Shown here: piece by piece, positions 56,342 to 64,000 of the stretch
How the letters are laid out: every line of letters begins with the position of its first letter
How positions within the stretch are numbered: position 1 is the first letter of the stretch
Assembly (NCBI GenBank): GCA_947489445.1
Contig: CANLDN010000006.1
Span: forward strand, 186,001 to 250,000
Direction of reading: 5' to 3'
Length of the DNA stretch: 64,000 nt
Origin: an uncultured Paracoccaceae bacterium
GTDB lineage: Bacteria > Pseudomonadota > Alphaproteobacteria > Rhodobacterales > Rhodobacteraceae
The notes under the pieces: model-generated
Databases searched by the model: none
Told to the model about the DNA's origin: nothing
Seen by the model: the letters and a program-made list of their open reading frames with translations, nothing else
Program-made: the position numbers and the translations under genes

Positions 56342-57553
56342 ATGGATACTGATATCATCATCGTGGGCGGCGGGTTGAACGGCCCTGCCCTTGCCCTTGC
56401 CGCCGCACAGTCCGGGTTCAGGGTCACGATCATCGACGCGCTGCCCGTGGATCAGCGCAAAAAGGCAGGTTTTGACGGGCGGTCTTATGCGCTTGCCCTT
56501 GCGTCGACCCGGTTGCTGAAAAGCATCGGCGTCTGGGATGTGATCAGCGACAAAGCCCAGCCTATGTTGGAGATCAAGGTCACCGATGGGCGGGCGGGCG
56601 AAGGCTCCAGCCCTTGGATGATGCATTTTGACCATGCCGAGATCGAAGAAGGCCCGATGGGTTACATGGTCGAAGATCGGCACCTGCGCCGCGCATTTCT
56701 GGACGCGATGAAGGCCGATAAGCAGATCACGCATCTGGCCAGCGAAACCGTTGTGGCGCAGGCGGCGGACGGGCCACGGGCAACCGTCACCCTAGCCTCT
56801 GGCAAGACTGTCACCGGTGCCCTGCTGATTGGCTGTGACGGACGGCAAAGCGGGACGGCGACCCGCGCAGGCATCAAACGCACAGGCTGGGGCTATGGGC
56901 AAACCGCTGTGGTTTGTGCTGTCGCGCATGAGCTGCCACATCATGGCATCGCACATCAATTCTTCATGCCCGGTGGGCCGCTGGCCATCCTGCCGCTGAC
57001 TGAAAACCGCAGCTCGATTGTGTGGAGTGAAGAGGAAAACCGCGCCGCAGCACTCGCCGCAATGAACGACGAAGATTTCCTCGAAGCACTCCGCCCCGCC
57101 TTCGGCAGCTTTCTGGGACGGATTAGCCTGACCGGCGCGCGGTTTACCTATCCGCTAGGCCTGACGCTCGCCAACAGTTTCATCGCCGACCGGATCGCAC
57201 TGGTGGGCGACGCGGCCCACGGGGTGCATCCGATTGCAGGGCAAGGGTTGAACGCGGGGCTGCGTGACGTGGCGGCATTGGCAGAGGTGTTATCAGACGC
57301 GCGTGCACGCGGCGAAGACATCGGTAGCCCGCAGACCCTGCAACGCTATCAAGAATGGCGGCGGTTCGACACGACGACGCTGGCCATTGCGACGGACACA
57401 TTCAACCGGCTGTTTTCCAACGATAACCCACTGCTTCGCGCCGCGCGCGATATTGGGATGGGGTTGGTCAACGCAGCGCCCAGCCTGCGGCGTGGGTTTA
57501 TCCGCGAGGCGGCAGGGCTGACGGGTGATTTGCCGAAGCTGATGCGGGGGTAG
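56342..57553 (+). CDS. FAD-dependent monooxygenase of the UbiH/UbiF/COQ6 family
   Basis: A 403-residue flavin hydroxylase. The ATG at 56342 sits after a GCGGGG ribosome site; the frame is open upstream to 56117 without coding character. The N-terminal FAD motif is DIIIVGGGLNGPALALAAAQSG. The second FAD motif GDAAHGVHPIAGQGLNAGLRD is the UbiH/UbiF hallmark. The middle GALLIGCDGRQSGTATRAGI is the D-G motif for FAD and NAD(P)H. Likely role: ring hydroxylation in ubiquinone synthesis, probably soluble and membrane-associated. The gene is divergent from the amidase. Confidence 0.92.
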   Translation: MDTDIIIVGGGLNGPALALAAAQSGFRVTIIDALPVDQRKKAGFDGRSYALALASTRLLKSIGVWDVISDKAQPMLEIKVTDGRAGEGSSPWMMHFDHAEIEEGPMGYMVEDRHLRRAFLDAMKADKQITHLASETVVAQAADGPRATVTLASGKTVTGALLIGCDGRQSGTATRAGIKRTGWGYGQTAVVCAVAHELPHHGIAHQFFMPGGPLAILPLTENRSSIVWSEEENRAAALAAMNDEDFLEALRPAFGSFLGRISLTGARFTYPLGLTLANSFIADRIALVGDAAHGVHPIAGQGLNAGLRDVAALAEVLSDARARGEDIGSPQTLQRYQEWRRFDTTTLAIATDTFNRLFSNDNPLLRAARDIGMGLVNAAPSLRRGFIREAAGLTGDLPKLMRG

Positions 57554-58006
57554 GTGAGGCTAAGGTTTGGGCGGCTGTGCCGGACAATCCGGACTTGTGC
57601 AGTCGCAATCGATGCGAGCGCAGAAAGCGTTGGCATGCGCGGCATCAATTTTCGGCGGTGCAGCGGCCCTCCCCAGACCGGTCGTTTGACGATGCTGACA
57701 TTCGCAGCATTCAGGCCGACCTTTCGCTGCGTTCTGTCGCAACTATTGTGATGCGGATCAGGTGAGTTTTCACTTCGGTAAAGGGCATGATCGAAAGCTT
57801 AGGCATGCCTCGAGCCATACGCCCTCGTTTCAGCAGAATTCCATTTCTTGCAATCAATAATTGATATTCGTCAATTGGAATATGTTGATCTGCCCTAATC
57901 AGAGATTTGTATCACCACGAATTGAGTATCGGTCCGAAGTACTTGGCCGGATGTGGAGGCGGTGATTCATCTGATCCATGCCAAACAACAAATCAGGAGA
58001 GAACCA
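57554..58006. other. Spacer with repeat remnant and AT-rich promoter region
   Basis: This 453-bp region is non-coding. Its first part holds the repeat copy annotated at 57590-57745. From about 57840 to 57905 it becomes AT-rich (AATTCCATTTCTTGCAATCAATAA), the likely promoter of the exported Gly/Asn-rich gene. That gene has a CAGGAGAGAACCA ribosome site. Confidence 0.5.
57590..57745 (+). repeat. Diverged copy of a dispersed intergenic repeat
   Basis: Blocks CCGGACTTG, GCAGAAA, GCATGCGCGGC, GTGCAGC, CCGGTCGTT and TTCGCTGCG occur in the same order at 61630-61775, with substitutions and small gaps. By eye the identity is roughly 65-70%. No coding frame is conserved between the two copies. Confidence 0.65.
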
Positions 58007-59341
58007 ATGAATATTCTTACAAATTCAAGTGTCTTTACAAAAACGATCACTCTGTGCGGTGTTGCGGCATTGATGCTGACCGCCGCACCGATCATGCTGG
58101 ATGATTTTGTGCCCTCCTCGGCACAGGCGCAAGGCCAAGGCGGCGGCGGGAATAGTAATCAAAACCAAGGCGAGAACTCCGGCGGGGCCGGTAACAATGC
58201 GGGCTCGACGTCATCAACCACACCAAGCATGCAGCCTTCGGGGGGCGCTGCCCAAGGCGGAACAAATGCAGCATCCGGATCACAAAGTGGCAATGCTGGC
58301 TCTGGCAATGCTGTGGTATCGGTTGATCCACAAAGTCCATCTGAGGGTGGTCAGTCTGGCGGCAGTGGCAATGGTCCGACGTTCTCTGACATCATTCTTG
58401 ATATGGCCGGGGCGAGCGTAGATGAAGACTCTGACCGGCCAGACTGGGCGGGCGAACCTGGCGGCAAAGATGGTGCCGGCGGCGGTCAGCCGGATACGTC
58501 AGGCACAACGAAAGGCGACTTATTTGGCGATCTTTTTGTGATTGCGCGCGATGCCAACGGTGTTCCGATTCTGACTGCAGAAGGCTGGGTGCAACCTTTG
58601 GATGCTGACGGAAACCCAATCGCTTTGGACGAAGATGGCCATCCGCTGGATGAAAGCCTGACACAGGAGGTCGAACTTGGTCGACTGAACGTCAGCCGCG
58701 CACCGGTGTCGGTTCTTGATAACCGGGCTCATGAAGTCATTGACCTGATGTTGAACGCAACGGATCTGACCACCGACGCAGCGGGCCGTTTGGTCTTTAC
58801 GATTGATGGTGCAACCAAAACGATCGACTCGCCGCTCGAGAATTTGGCGATTTATACCGCGACTATCACAACGGGCACGATCCCCGGCGTTGACGATTTG
58901 CCTGGAACAGAGTTTGATTTTCTCGTTGATGGACAAATGACCGATGAGGATTTGGCGGCGTCAGCCGTGTTCCTTGCAGCGGCTACCGACAAGACCGGTG
59001 TTTTCACGTCGGATGAAATTGCGTACCTCAACGCCTTCCTTGGTGTGAACACGCAGACAGTCGGATCGGTGATCTATTCGGATATCGATTACTCCGACTT
59101 TACCTATAGCCGCGAGGACACCTATCAGGACGTCACAGCCGAAGTTCTGGTCTTGCAAGAAGATGGCAGCTGGATACCAACGGTTGTGAATGTTTATGAC
59201 GCTGTGTTTGATGGCGAAGATGCAAATGCGGCAGGAACCTTGGGCGCCTATACCGTGGCTGCTGACGATGCGCGCAACATCGTGAATTATATCCACGAGT
59301 ACGAAGTGCCTGCAGTGGATTTGGATTCAGTCACGCACTAG
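58007..59341 (+). CDS. Exported Gly/Asn/Ser-rich protein of unknown function
   Basis: A 444-residue protein. The ATG at 58007 follows CAGGAGAGAACCA. It has a long signal peptide (MNILTNSSVFTKTITLCGVAAL, cleavage near AQA-QG). Residues about 43-145 are low complexity (GQGGGGNSNQNQGEN, GGTNAASGSQSGNAGSGN). The rest is an acidic beta domain with EF-hand-like Asp clusters (VIARDANGVPI, LDADGNPIALDEDGHPLDE). The final region contains Tyr/Asp-rich strands (VIYSDIDYSDFTYSREDTYQ). It looks like a secreted or surface protein that may bind Ca2+. I know no family for it. It stands alone. Confidence 0.7.
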   Translation: MNILTNSSVFTKTITLCGVAALMLTAAPIMLDDFVPSSAQAQGQGGGGNSNQNQGENSGGAGNNAGSTSSTTPSMQPSGGAAQGGTNAASGSQSGNAGSGNAVVSVDPQSPSEGGQSGGSGNGPTFSDIILDMAGASVDEDSDRPDWAGEPGGKDGAGGGQPDTSGTTKGDLFGDLFVIARDANGVPILTAEGWVQPLDADGNPIALDEDGHPLDESLTQEVELGRLNVSRAPVSVLDNRAHEVIDLMLNATDLTTDAAGRLVFTIDGATKTIDSPLENLAIYTATITTGTIPGVDDLPGTEFDFLVDGQMTDEDLAASAVFLAAATDKTGVFTSDEIAYLNAFLGVNTQTVGSVIYSDIDYSDFTYSREDTYQDVTAEVLVLQEDGSWIPTVVNVYDAVFDGEDANAAGTLGAYTVAADDARNIVNYIHEYEVPAVDLDSVTH

Positions 59342-59477
59342 CCGTTTCGTGTTCTTGCCCGAGGGCGACACCCTATACCCCTGCGTTTCAAAGACGCGGG
59401 GATTTATGATTGATACCTCAGTTTGAGTCTTTCAAGCTGTACTATGAAATAGTGTTCGAGGCTCTTCATCATTGAGT

Positions 59478-59610
59478 GACGGCTTTGCCCGCTGCCTAGC
59501 CGCAATTATGCCTACGCTGCTGCAGCGTAAATCGCGCTGCGAGCGCTCGCAGCACGATCTGGACGGTTCCGCAATGGGCTCAAAGCCGTCATCCGACTGT
59601 TTCAGTCGGG
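59478..59610. repeat. Composite palindromic element with nested inverted repeats
   Basis: The outer arms GACGGCTTTGCCC (59478-59490) and GGGCTCAAAGCCGTC (59576-59590) pair except for a 2-base bulge. Inside are two perfect palindromes: TACGCTGC-T-GCAGCGTA (59513-59529) and GCTGCGAGCGCTCGCAGC (59536-59553). Directly after the outer arm is a perfect 7-bp hairpin CCGACTG-TTT-CAGTCGG (59593-59609). The reverse complement of the right arm matches the repeat block at 46238. It could be a mobile palindromic repeat, an RNA structure, or both. Confidence 0.75.
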
Positions 59611-59634
59611 TTCATCTGCCTCTAAAATGTGCCA

Positions 59635-59700
59635 GATGACCGCTGTGCGGACTTTGCTGCCGTTGCTAAGTCAACCGCCGACGACCGCTTTAAGGTAATT
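59635..59700 (+). repeat. Fragment of a dispersed intergenic repeat
   Basis: Contains TGCGGACTTTGCTGCCGTT (59646-59664), which recurs with one mismatch on the minus strand at 47159-47178. It is followed by CGACGACCGCTTTAAGG, of the same style as the neighbouring element. No ORF. Confidence 0.5.
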
Positions 59701-59768
59701 TGTAAACTACAATAATCAGACGCGAACTGCCACGACAGTAAAAGCCCAAGCAGCAATCCGGTCTTGTT

Positions 59769-60146
59769 CTAGGTGTTGTCAACGTCTGCGATAATCTTCC
59801 ACGCACCGTCACGATCTCGCACATAGGTCAATGCGACACGTCCTGCGATGTTCATGTCGTCGCCGCCCGCTTTTGGGGACATCGCGACGGTGTAGCGGCC
59901 AACCACCACAGCCATATCGCCTTGAACGATCAACGTTTCTTCGTCCCAACCAGATGTAATTGCAAATTGCGCGATCCGAGGTGCGTAGCGTTCGCGCATC
60001 GTCGCGATGCCCGTTGCGGTCGGTGAACCGCCGTTCGCCATAATGATGTCCTCGTGGCAGCAGCCAAGGACGCCTTCAAGATCGCCTTTATCCAGCGATG
60101 TCATCCACGTATCAACAGCCGCGCGGACCTGTTCCTTTTCATTCAT
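59769..60146 (-). CDS. SnoaL-like / DUF4440 (NTF2-fold) protein
   Basis: A 125-residue protein of the NTF2-like cone fold: VRAAVDTWMTSLDKGDLEGVLGCCHEDI is the classic first helix pair, GYTV-type strands follow (MAVVVGRYTV), and WKIIADVDNT closes the sheet. Members are scaffolds for isomerases or ligand binding, so no reaction can be assigned. The ATG follows AAGGAGAAATCGG. It overlaps the upstream dimeric-barrel gene by ATGA. The two genes are divergent from the LysR-type gene, which probably regulates them. Confidence 0.85.
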   Translation of the reverse strand: MNEKEQVRAAVDTWMTSLDKGDLEGVLGCCHEDIIMANGGSPTATGIATMRERYAPRIAQFAITSGWDEETLIVQGDMAVVVGRYTVAMSPKAGGDDMNIAGRVALTYVRDRDGAWKIIADVDNT

Positions 60147-60451
60147 TCCGATTTCTCCTTTGTGATGTCGACGAAGTGTTGTCCAACCAGCATCTCTTCG
60201 ATCTGGCCTAAAAACGCCTTGGTTTCCGCCAGTTCGGAAAACTGTGCGCCCGCTGCTTTGGCTATTTCTGCGCTGTCAAAGGTGTAGGCTTCCACGAACA
60301 ACGTCGGACGGTCCTTTGCAACCGACCGATATGTTCGCCAATCCTGAACCCCTTCCAAAGCGCAAAAAACTGGGCGTGCACTGTCGCGTGCGTGTGCGGC
60401 TGCGTCTTCGTCCAACAGGCGAACGACAAAAAATTCTGTGATGCTGGTCAT
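60143..60451 (-). CDS. Dimeric alpha-beta barrel (ABM-like) protein
   Basis: A 102-residue protein, start at 60451 behind AAGGAGAAATCAC. The sequence TEFFVVRLLDEDAAAHARDSARPVFCALEG, WRTYRSVAKDRPTLFVEAYTFDSAEIAKAAGAQF and ETKAFLGQIEEMLVGQHFVD has the ferredoxin-like repeat of antibiotic-biosynthesis-monooxygenase-type proteins. The substrate and activity are unknown. It leads the two-gene operon with the SnoaL-like gene, 74 bp from the divergent LysR-type start. Confidence 0.75.
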   Translation of the reverse strand: MTSITEFFVVRLLDEDAAAHARDSARPVFCALEGVQDWRTYRSVAKDRPTLFVEAYTFDSAEIAKAAGAQFSELAETKAFLGQIEEMLVGQHFVDITKEKSE

Positions 60452-60525
60452 GTGATTTCTCCTTGCTTCCAGACCGCTTCTAGACGACATCACACGCAGA
60501 ATTAACTGCACAAAGATTGCACACG

Positions 60526-61442
60526 ATGTCCGAAATACCGAACAATAAGCTGATCAGCCTCGATGATCTTTCCGTCCTGCGTGCAGTTGCGCGCGCGGGT
60601 GGGTTTAGGGCGGCAGCGGTGCAGATCGGTTTGTCTCCGAGCCGGGTTTCGGACATCGTGCGCCGCTGTGAGGATCGTCTGGGATTTCGCCTCTTTGAGC
60701 GCAACACACGTCATGTTGCGCCGAGCGATGTGCTTGTGAATTTGCTCCACCAAGCCGATGGCCCTTTGGCAGAGCTGCATGACCTCATCGCCGGAATGGC
60801 CGATACAGATACTGCACCCAAGGGTGTTTTGCGGATTGGTGCGCCGGTCGCGGCAGGTCCACTGTTCCTGACCAAGCTTGCCGCCGATTTTGCAGCGCAA
60901 TACCCGTCTGTATCCGTCGATCTGCGATACGATGATACTATTGTCGATCCGATCGCTGAAGGTCTAGATCTGGTCGTGCGCAGCAGTGCTTTCTTGCAGC
61001 AGGATCACCACGCCTTACCTATTGGTCCCAAGATTGCGCTGAGCCTCGTGGCGTCACCAAATTACGTTGATGGACACGGTCGCCCGGAAACTATCGCGCA
61101 AGTCGCAGACCACGACGGAATATGTTTCCGTCTGCGCACCGAAGATCGGCTCGCGCCCTGGATGTTAAAAAATAGTGAAGAGGGCGACGCGGTGGCAATG
61201 CTGCCCCGTGTTCGGGCCACTGTTGACAGTCTGCCTGATGTGATCGAACTGGCGCGCGCTGGTCTCGGGTTGGCGATGGTCTATGCGGACGCTGTGAAGG
61301 AAGACTTGGCGAAAGGACAGCTTGTCGAAATTTTGTCAGGACAGGCGATAAACAGCCCCGCTTCAGCCTCGCCTATCTGTCAAAAAGACACCAACCGCTG
61401 AAGATTGCAAAGTTCATCGAGCTTGTTCGATGCGGAGCATAA
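60526..61442 (+). pseudogene. LysR-family regulator with a C-terminal frameshift
   Basis: A LysR-type transcription factor. The winged helix at about 10-70 (LSVLRAVARAGGFRAAAVQIGLSPSRVSDIVRRCEDRLGFRLFER) and an effector-binding domain are intact. As sequenced, the frame from the ATG at 60526 stops at 61401 after a non-family tail (AINSPASASPICQKDTNR). The family-typical ending, in which PRFSLAYLSKRHQPLKIAKFIELVR follows a DKQ, is encoded one frame over and stops at 61442. A single-base deletion near 61345-61347 explains this. It could be a real lesion, giving a protein about 14 residues shorter and altered, or a sequencing error. The gene is divergent from the SnoaL/barrel pair. Confidence 0.8.
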
Positions 61443-62020
61443 GTGAAGTAAATTCTGTTTCGTGGTAAGGAGGACTCAAACGCATAGTCATGAAAACCGC
61501 CATTCGTGCAAGCCGCAGCATTGGTAGGTATGGGCTCTGAACGGACATCTGACAGTTTTGGTCGGTTGACCGATGCCAGCCCGAACCGGCTATTCGATCT
61601 CCGGGCAGGATTGGCCGGTCAGCGGGACTAGCCGGACTTGCGCAGGCGCGGCTATTGCCCACGCAGAAAAACCTCGCATGCGCGGCGTCGATCATTTGGC
61701 AGTGCAGCACAATTCACCGAACCGGTCGTTCAAACAGCTCAAACTTGGCGGAACGCGATCCGACTATTCGCTGCGGCGCAGGCGACACAACGTTATCCGC
61801 CGATCCGCAACGCAGTCAGGGCCGACTTTCAATCGATCTGCGTCTTACCGATGACGGCGTCTTCGTGGCGGGCGGTAACGATGCAGAGCGAACCGCGAGA
61901 AATCCATCAGAGTCCAAAGGCACTGTGACGGTGCACTAGCCCAGATACGCTGATGAGAACCGCGCAGCCAAGCGAGCGAAAGATCGCGCAACGCTTGAAG
62001 CACATGCCGAGGCGAGGGGC
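61443..62020. other. Decayed, repeat-bearing region
   Basis: No complete gene is visible in this stretch. A repeat copy lies at 61617-61780. Around 61820-61939 one plus-strand frame reads like genuine protein (LRLTDDGVFVAGGNDAERTARNP, then a stop at 61937), but it has no start of its own. After that stop, the frame reopens as YADENRAAKRAKDRATLEAHAEARG and joins the ORF at 62021 without an ATG. This suggests remnants of degraded genes. Confidence 0.45.
61617..61780 (+). repeat. Diverged copy of the repeat seen at 57590
   Basis: Shares ordered blocks (CCGGACTTG, GCAGAAA, GCATGCGCGGC, GTGCAGC, CCGGTCGTT, TTCGCTGCG) with 57590-57745. It lies next to text at 61490-61600 that echoes other intergenic repeats (GGACATCTGACAG, GTTGACCGATGCCAGCCC). 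Confidence 0.65.
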
Positions 62021-62359
62021 GTGCCTGAATTCATAGCCTATGATGTCATTTTCAGGTTCGACGACGGAGAGCTGTCGGCAGATGATGCACTATCACGAAT
62101 TAAATCGCTCGCTGACGACACGGCGGCGGGTAAGGAGGTTGGTGACTTAGACCAACAGATTATGACGCTGCGTGAAGAATCGCGCCAATACAGAGGGGTT
62201 TCGCTAGAGGAGGATTTCCGTCAAAGGAACAGCGCTGAATACGATCTGGTCCCCGAGAGTTTCCGCGAAGAGGTTCTAAGGCGTGTTCTGGATGATGAGA
62301 TTTCCGAAATAGATGCTGATATGCTGATTTACCGACGTCAGATCGATCTTCAGGGTTAA
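62021..62359 (+). CDS. Hypothetical acidic protein, possibly a fragment
   Basis: A 112-residue frame from a GTG preceded by GAGGCGAGGGGC. It reads as a charged helical protein (FDDGELSADDALSRIKSLADDTAAG, FREEVLRRVLDDEISEIDADMLIYRR), with no signal or membrane segment. I do not recognise it. The frame continues upstream to a stop at 61937 with coding-like composition but no start codon, so the GTG protein may be the C-terminal remnant of a longer gene. Confidence 0.4.
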   Translation: MPEFIAYDVIFRFDDGELSADDALSRIKSLADDTAAGKEVGDLDQQIMTLREESRQYRGVSLEEDFRQRNSAEYDLVPESFREEVLRRVLDDEISEIDADMLIYRRQIDLQG

Positions 62360-62540
62360 TATTGAACTTCAATCAGTTCGCACCTACGCCAGCGATATCG
62401 GCGCTGACCCATCTTCCAGCGACTTTACTGCGGCGGAGGTTTCCCGAGACGGCCTTGAGAAGTATCAATCGCCCGCAGAAATTCCTGACTATCGTCGTTT
62501 CAAATACGCGGGATATACGCACCATTCAGGAGCCGATCCA

Positions 62541-63233
62541 ATGTCACCTGGCCCTCCCTTTGTCGACAGAACCGACGCAGGCAACCAATTGGCAGCCGCC
62601 TTGCCGGCCTTAGACCGCGACAGCACAGTCGTTTTGGCCTTGCCCCGTGGCGGCGTTCCCGTGGCCGAAGAGATTTGCAAGGCCTATCACCTGCCGCTCG
62701 ATTTGGTTTTTGTGCGCAAAATCGGCGTGCCGGGACAACCTGAGGTCGCGATTGGCGCCATCGTTGATGGCGAAGACCCTAAGGTCGTCGTCAATGACCG
62801 TGTGGCCCGCAGCGCCGGTGTGACGTTCGCAAGGATCAAGGAAATGGGACACGCGCTTTTGCCGGAAATCGAGCGGCGCAGGGCGCTGTATTTTCAAGGC
62901 AGGCAGCGGCATGATTTGAAAGGCAAAACTCTGATCGTGGTTGATGACGGTGTGGCGACCGGAGCGACCTTGCGCGCAAGTCTGCTTGGTCTGCGTCAAA
63001 GCGGTGCCGCGCGCATTATCGTGGCCCTTCCCACTGCACCGCCGGATGTTCTGGCGTCTTTTGAAGGGGCGGCGGACCAGATCATCTGCCTGCATCAGCA
63101 ATCCCCGTTCTGTTCTGTTGGTGCAGCCTATCGCAGTTTTCCGCAAACCTCGGACGTGGAGGTTATGCATGCTCTGCAACGCTGTGCGGGCTTTGTGGGG
63201 TCGGTTGCAGTAGAGGGCAAGGTCGTACGTTAG
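62541..63233 (+). CDS. Phosphoribosyltransferase-family protein
   Basis: A 230-residue cytosolic protein with the type I PRTase fold. The PRPP loop is TLIVVDDGVATGATLRASLLGL (about 130-150). An earlier LALPRGGVPVAEEICKAYHLPLDLVFVRKIGVPG is characteristic of the stand-alone PRTases often linked to stress or polyhydroxyalkanoate loci. The substrate is unknown. The ATG at 62541 has GGAG ten bases before it. The same frame stays open back to 62328 with coding-like text (TYASDIGADPSSSDFTAAEV) but no usable start codon, so an upstream portion may have been lost. The adjacent phaC gene is convergent. Confidence 0.85.
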   Translation: MSPGPPFVDRTDAGNQLAAALPALDRDSTVVLALPRGGVPVAEEICKAYHLPLDLVFVRKIGVPGQPEVAIGAIVDGEDPKVVVNDRVARSAGVTFARIKEMGHALLPEIERRRALYFQGRQRHDLKGKTLIVVDDGVATGATLRASLLGLRQSGAARIIVALPTAPPDVLASFEGAADQIICLHQQSPFCSVGAAYRSFPQTSDVEVMHALQRCAGFVGSVAVEGKVVR

Positions 63234-63308
63234 CGATTGCAAGTGACACGATCAGCATTGCTGCCTAACTTAGCGCATGTTCCGTTGGAATTGTACGACT
63301 TGGGCGTG

Positions 63309-64000
63309 CTATGTTTGATGAACATAGCTGCCAGGTGCGTCGGAAAGCCGTGTGCCGCTGGCACCAACCGCAGGGGGCGTGTCGGGAGGGCTGCTCTGCT
63401 CCGCCAACCATGCGCTATATTGTGGCCACCAAGACCCCGGTTCGGGATCGTGTTGTACCAGCCATCGGTCGGGCCCGACATAATGTGCGCCTTCCGGGCG
63501 ATGCGCGATGCGAAACCGTCGTCTCTGGTGGCCCGGTTCGCTGATAATCCCGCCATTATGGCCACCGCTGGTCAACACAAAGGTTAGGTCGCAATCGGTG
63601 AATAACTTGGTCTTATAGACCGACCGCCAAGGCGCGATATGGTCCTTTTCGGTGGCGATCACGAACATCGGCAGGTTGATATCCTTCAGCGCAATCACGC
63701 GTCCTTCAACGGCGAAACGCCCCGCAGTGAGGCGGTTTTCCAAAAACAAACCGCGTAAATACTCCGAATGCATCCGTGCCGGCATTCGGGTCGTGTCGCC
63801 GTTCCACACCATGATGTCACTGGGCAGATCATCCTTGCCCAGAAAGTAACGGTTCACCGCGCGGGTATAGATCAAATCTTCTGCCCGGATGGAGGCGAAA
63901 GTCCGCGTCATCTGCGGACGATCCAGATAGCCTTGATCCCACATCATATCCTCGACAAATGCCACCTGACTTTCATCGACAAACAAAAGTAGCTCCCCGG
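63309..64000 (-). CDS. phaC: Class I poly(3-hydroxyalkanoate) synthase, PhaC (5' part outside window)
   Basis: The C-terminal 230 codons of a PHA synthase; the frame is open to the window edge and its start lies to the right. It contains the catalytic Asp in VIATEKDHIAPWRSVYKT and the catalytic His in LTSGGHNGGIISEPG. The upstream segment FVDESQVAFVEDMMWDQGYLDRPQMTRTFASIRAEDLIYTRAVNRYFLG is characteristic of the family, as is the terminal GSWWPQYSAWLAEQ. The Cys nucleophile would lie outside the window. The enzyme polymerises hydroxyacyl-CoA into carbon-storage granules. Confidence 0.92.
   Translation of the reverse strand, partial: GELLLFVDESQVAFVEDMMWDQGYLDRPQMTRTFASIRAEDLIYTRAVNRYFLGKDDLPSDIMVWNGDTTRMPARMHSEYLRGLFLENRLTAGRFAVEGRVIALKDINLPMFVIATEKDHIAPWRSVYKTKLFTDCDLTFVLTSGGHNGGIISEPGHQRRRFRIAHRPEGAHYVGPDRWLVQHDPEPGSWWPQYSAWLAEQSSPPDTPPAVGASGTRLSDAPGSYVHQT

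Larger units (their letters stand above)
59342..59768. other. Structured spacer between the exported protein and SnoaL-like genes
   Basis: This 427-bp region contains a weak hairpin at 59377-59401 (CCCCTGCGT / ACGCGGGG with a bulge), a possible terminator of the exported-protein gene. The densely folded element at 59478-59610 and a further repeat fragment at 59635-59700 follow. There is no ORF with coding character. Confidence 0.5.

Noticed and set aside
57560..57742. 60-residue minus-strand Cys-rich ORF
   Set aside because: It falls inside a diverged intergenic repeat copy, and the other copy does not preserve the frame.
59377..59401. Terminator after the exported Gly/Asn-rich gene
   Set aside because: The hairpin has a bulge and is followed by ATTTATG rather than a T-run; too weak to list as a terminator.
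1..64000. tRNA, rRNA, replication origin or attachment sites
   Set aside because: I saw no cloverleaf-like sequence, rRNA signature, DnaA-box cluster or matching att-like direct repeats. This was a by-eye scan, so a dedicated search could still find a small RNA.

Overview
The window looks like chromosomal DNA from a marine-type alphaproteobacterium, most likely Rhodobacterales (Roseobacter group). The reasons are the moderately high GC content, the fused MrpA/MrpB antiporter subunit, DUF2125 and TIGR01620/YcjX proteins, RTX-Hint exoproteins, TRAP-type binding proteins, a PHA synthase, and many genes packed head-to-tail with ATGA overlaps. I see no rRNA, tRNA, CRISPR array, insertion sequence or prophage.

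Layout. 1-4503 (minus): 5' part of an Mrp Na+/H+ antiporter operon (A/B fusion, C, D; D runs off the left edge). 4817-8722 (minus): a PstS-like/OmpA chimera and two translationally coupled TRAP-type binding proteins with no permease. 9073-17646 (minus): the most unusual block. A flavoprotein with an acetoacetate-decarboxylase-like C-terminus is followed 26 bp later by a class III nucleotide cyclase-AAA-TPR protein with non-canonical substrate residues. The cyclase overlaps a Crp/Fnr regulator by 4 bp. Upstream lie an unrecognised 327-residue protein and a phage-tail-collar protein. 18050-24548: a VOC protein, then a minus-strand catabolic operon (acyl-CoA ligase, crotonase, BASS symporter, FAD dehydrogenase, ketopantoate-reductase-like protein). 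25244-27959 (plus): PepSY-like exported protein with an Asn/Gly repeat tail, response regulator and histidine kinase. 28003-36201: LRR protein, DUF2125 protein, YcjX-GNAT-YcjF operon, truA, and a coupled pair of unknown genes.

36403-45271 (plus): tamA-tamB (outer-membrane assembly) and a large RTX-Hint exoprotein. 45385-50599: AraC/GyrI regulator, DUF3592 membrane protein, a subtilisin-like protease with a separate gene that resembles its propeptide, and a small outer-membrane barrel with a textbook terminator. 50660-57553: ftsK, aminotransferase, amidase and a UbiH-type monooxygenase. 58007-64000: an exported Gly/Asn-rich protein, a repeat- and palindrome-rich spacer, a two-gene operon divergent from a frameshifted LysR regulator, a decayed stretch, a phosphoribosyltransferase and the 3' part of a phaC gene.

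Intergenic spacers at roughly 46.2, 47.2, 57.6, 59.5 and 61.6 kb share diverged blocks of one or more dispersed repeat families. The spacer near 59.5 kb folds into nested palindromes. All family assignments come from reading motifs by eye; no database search was run.
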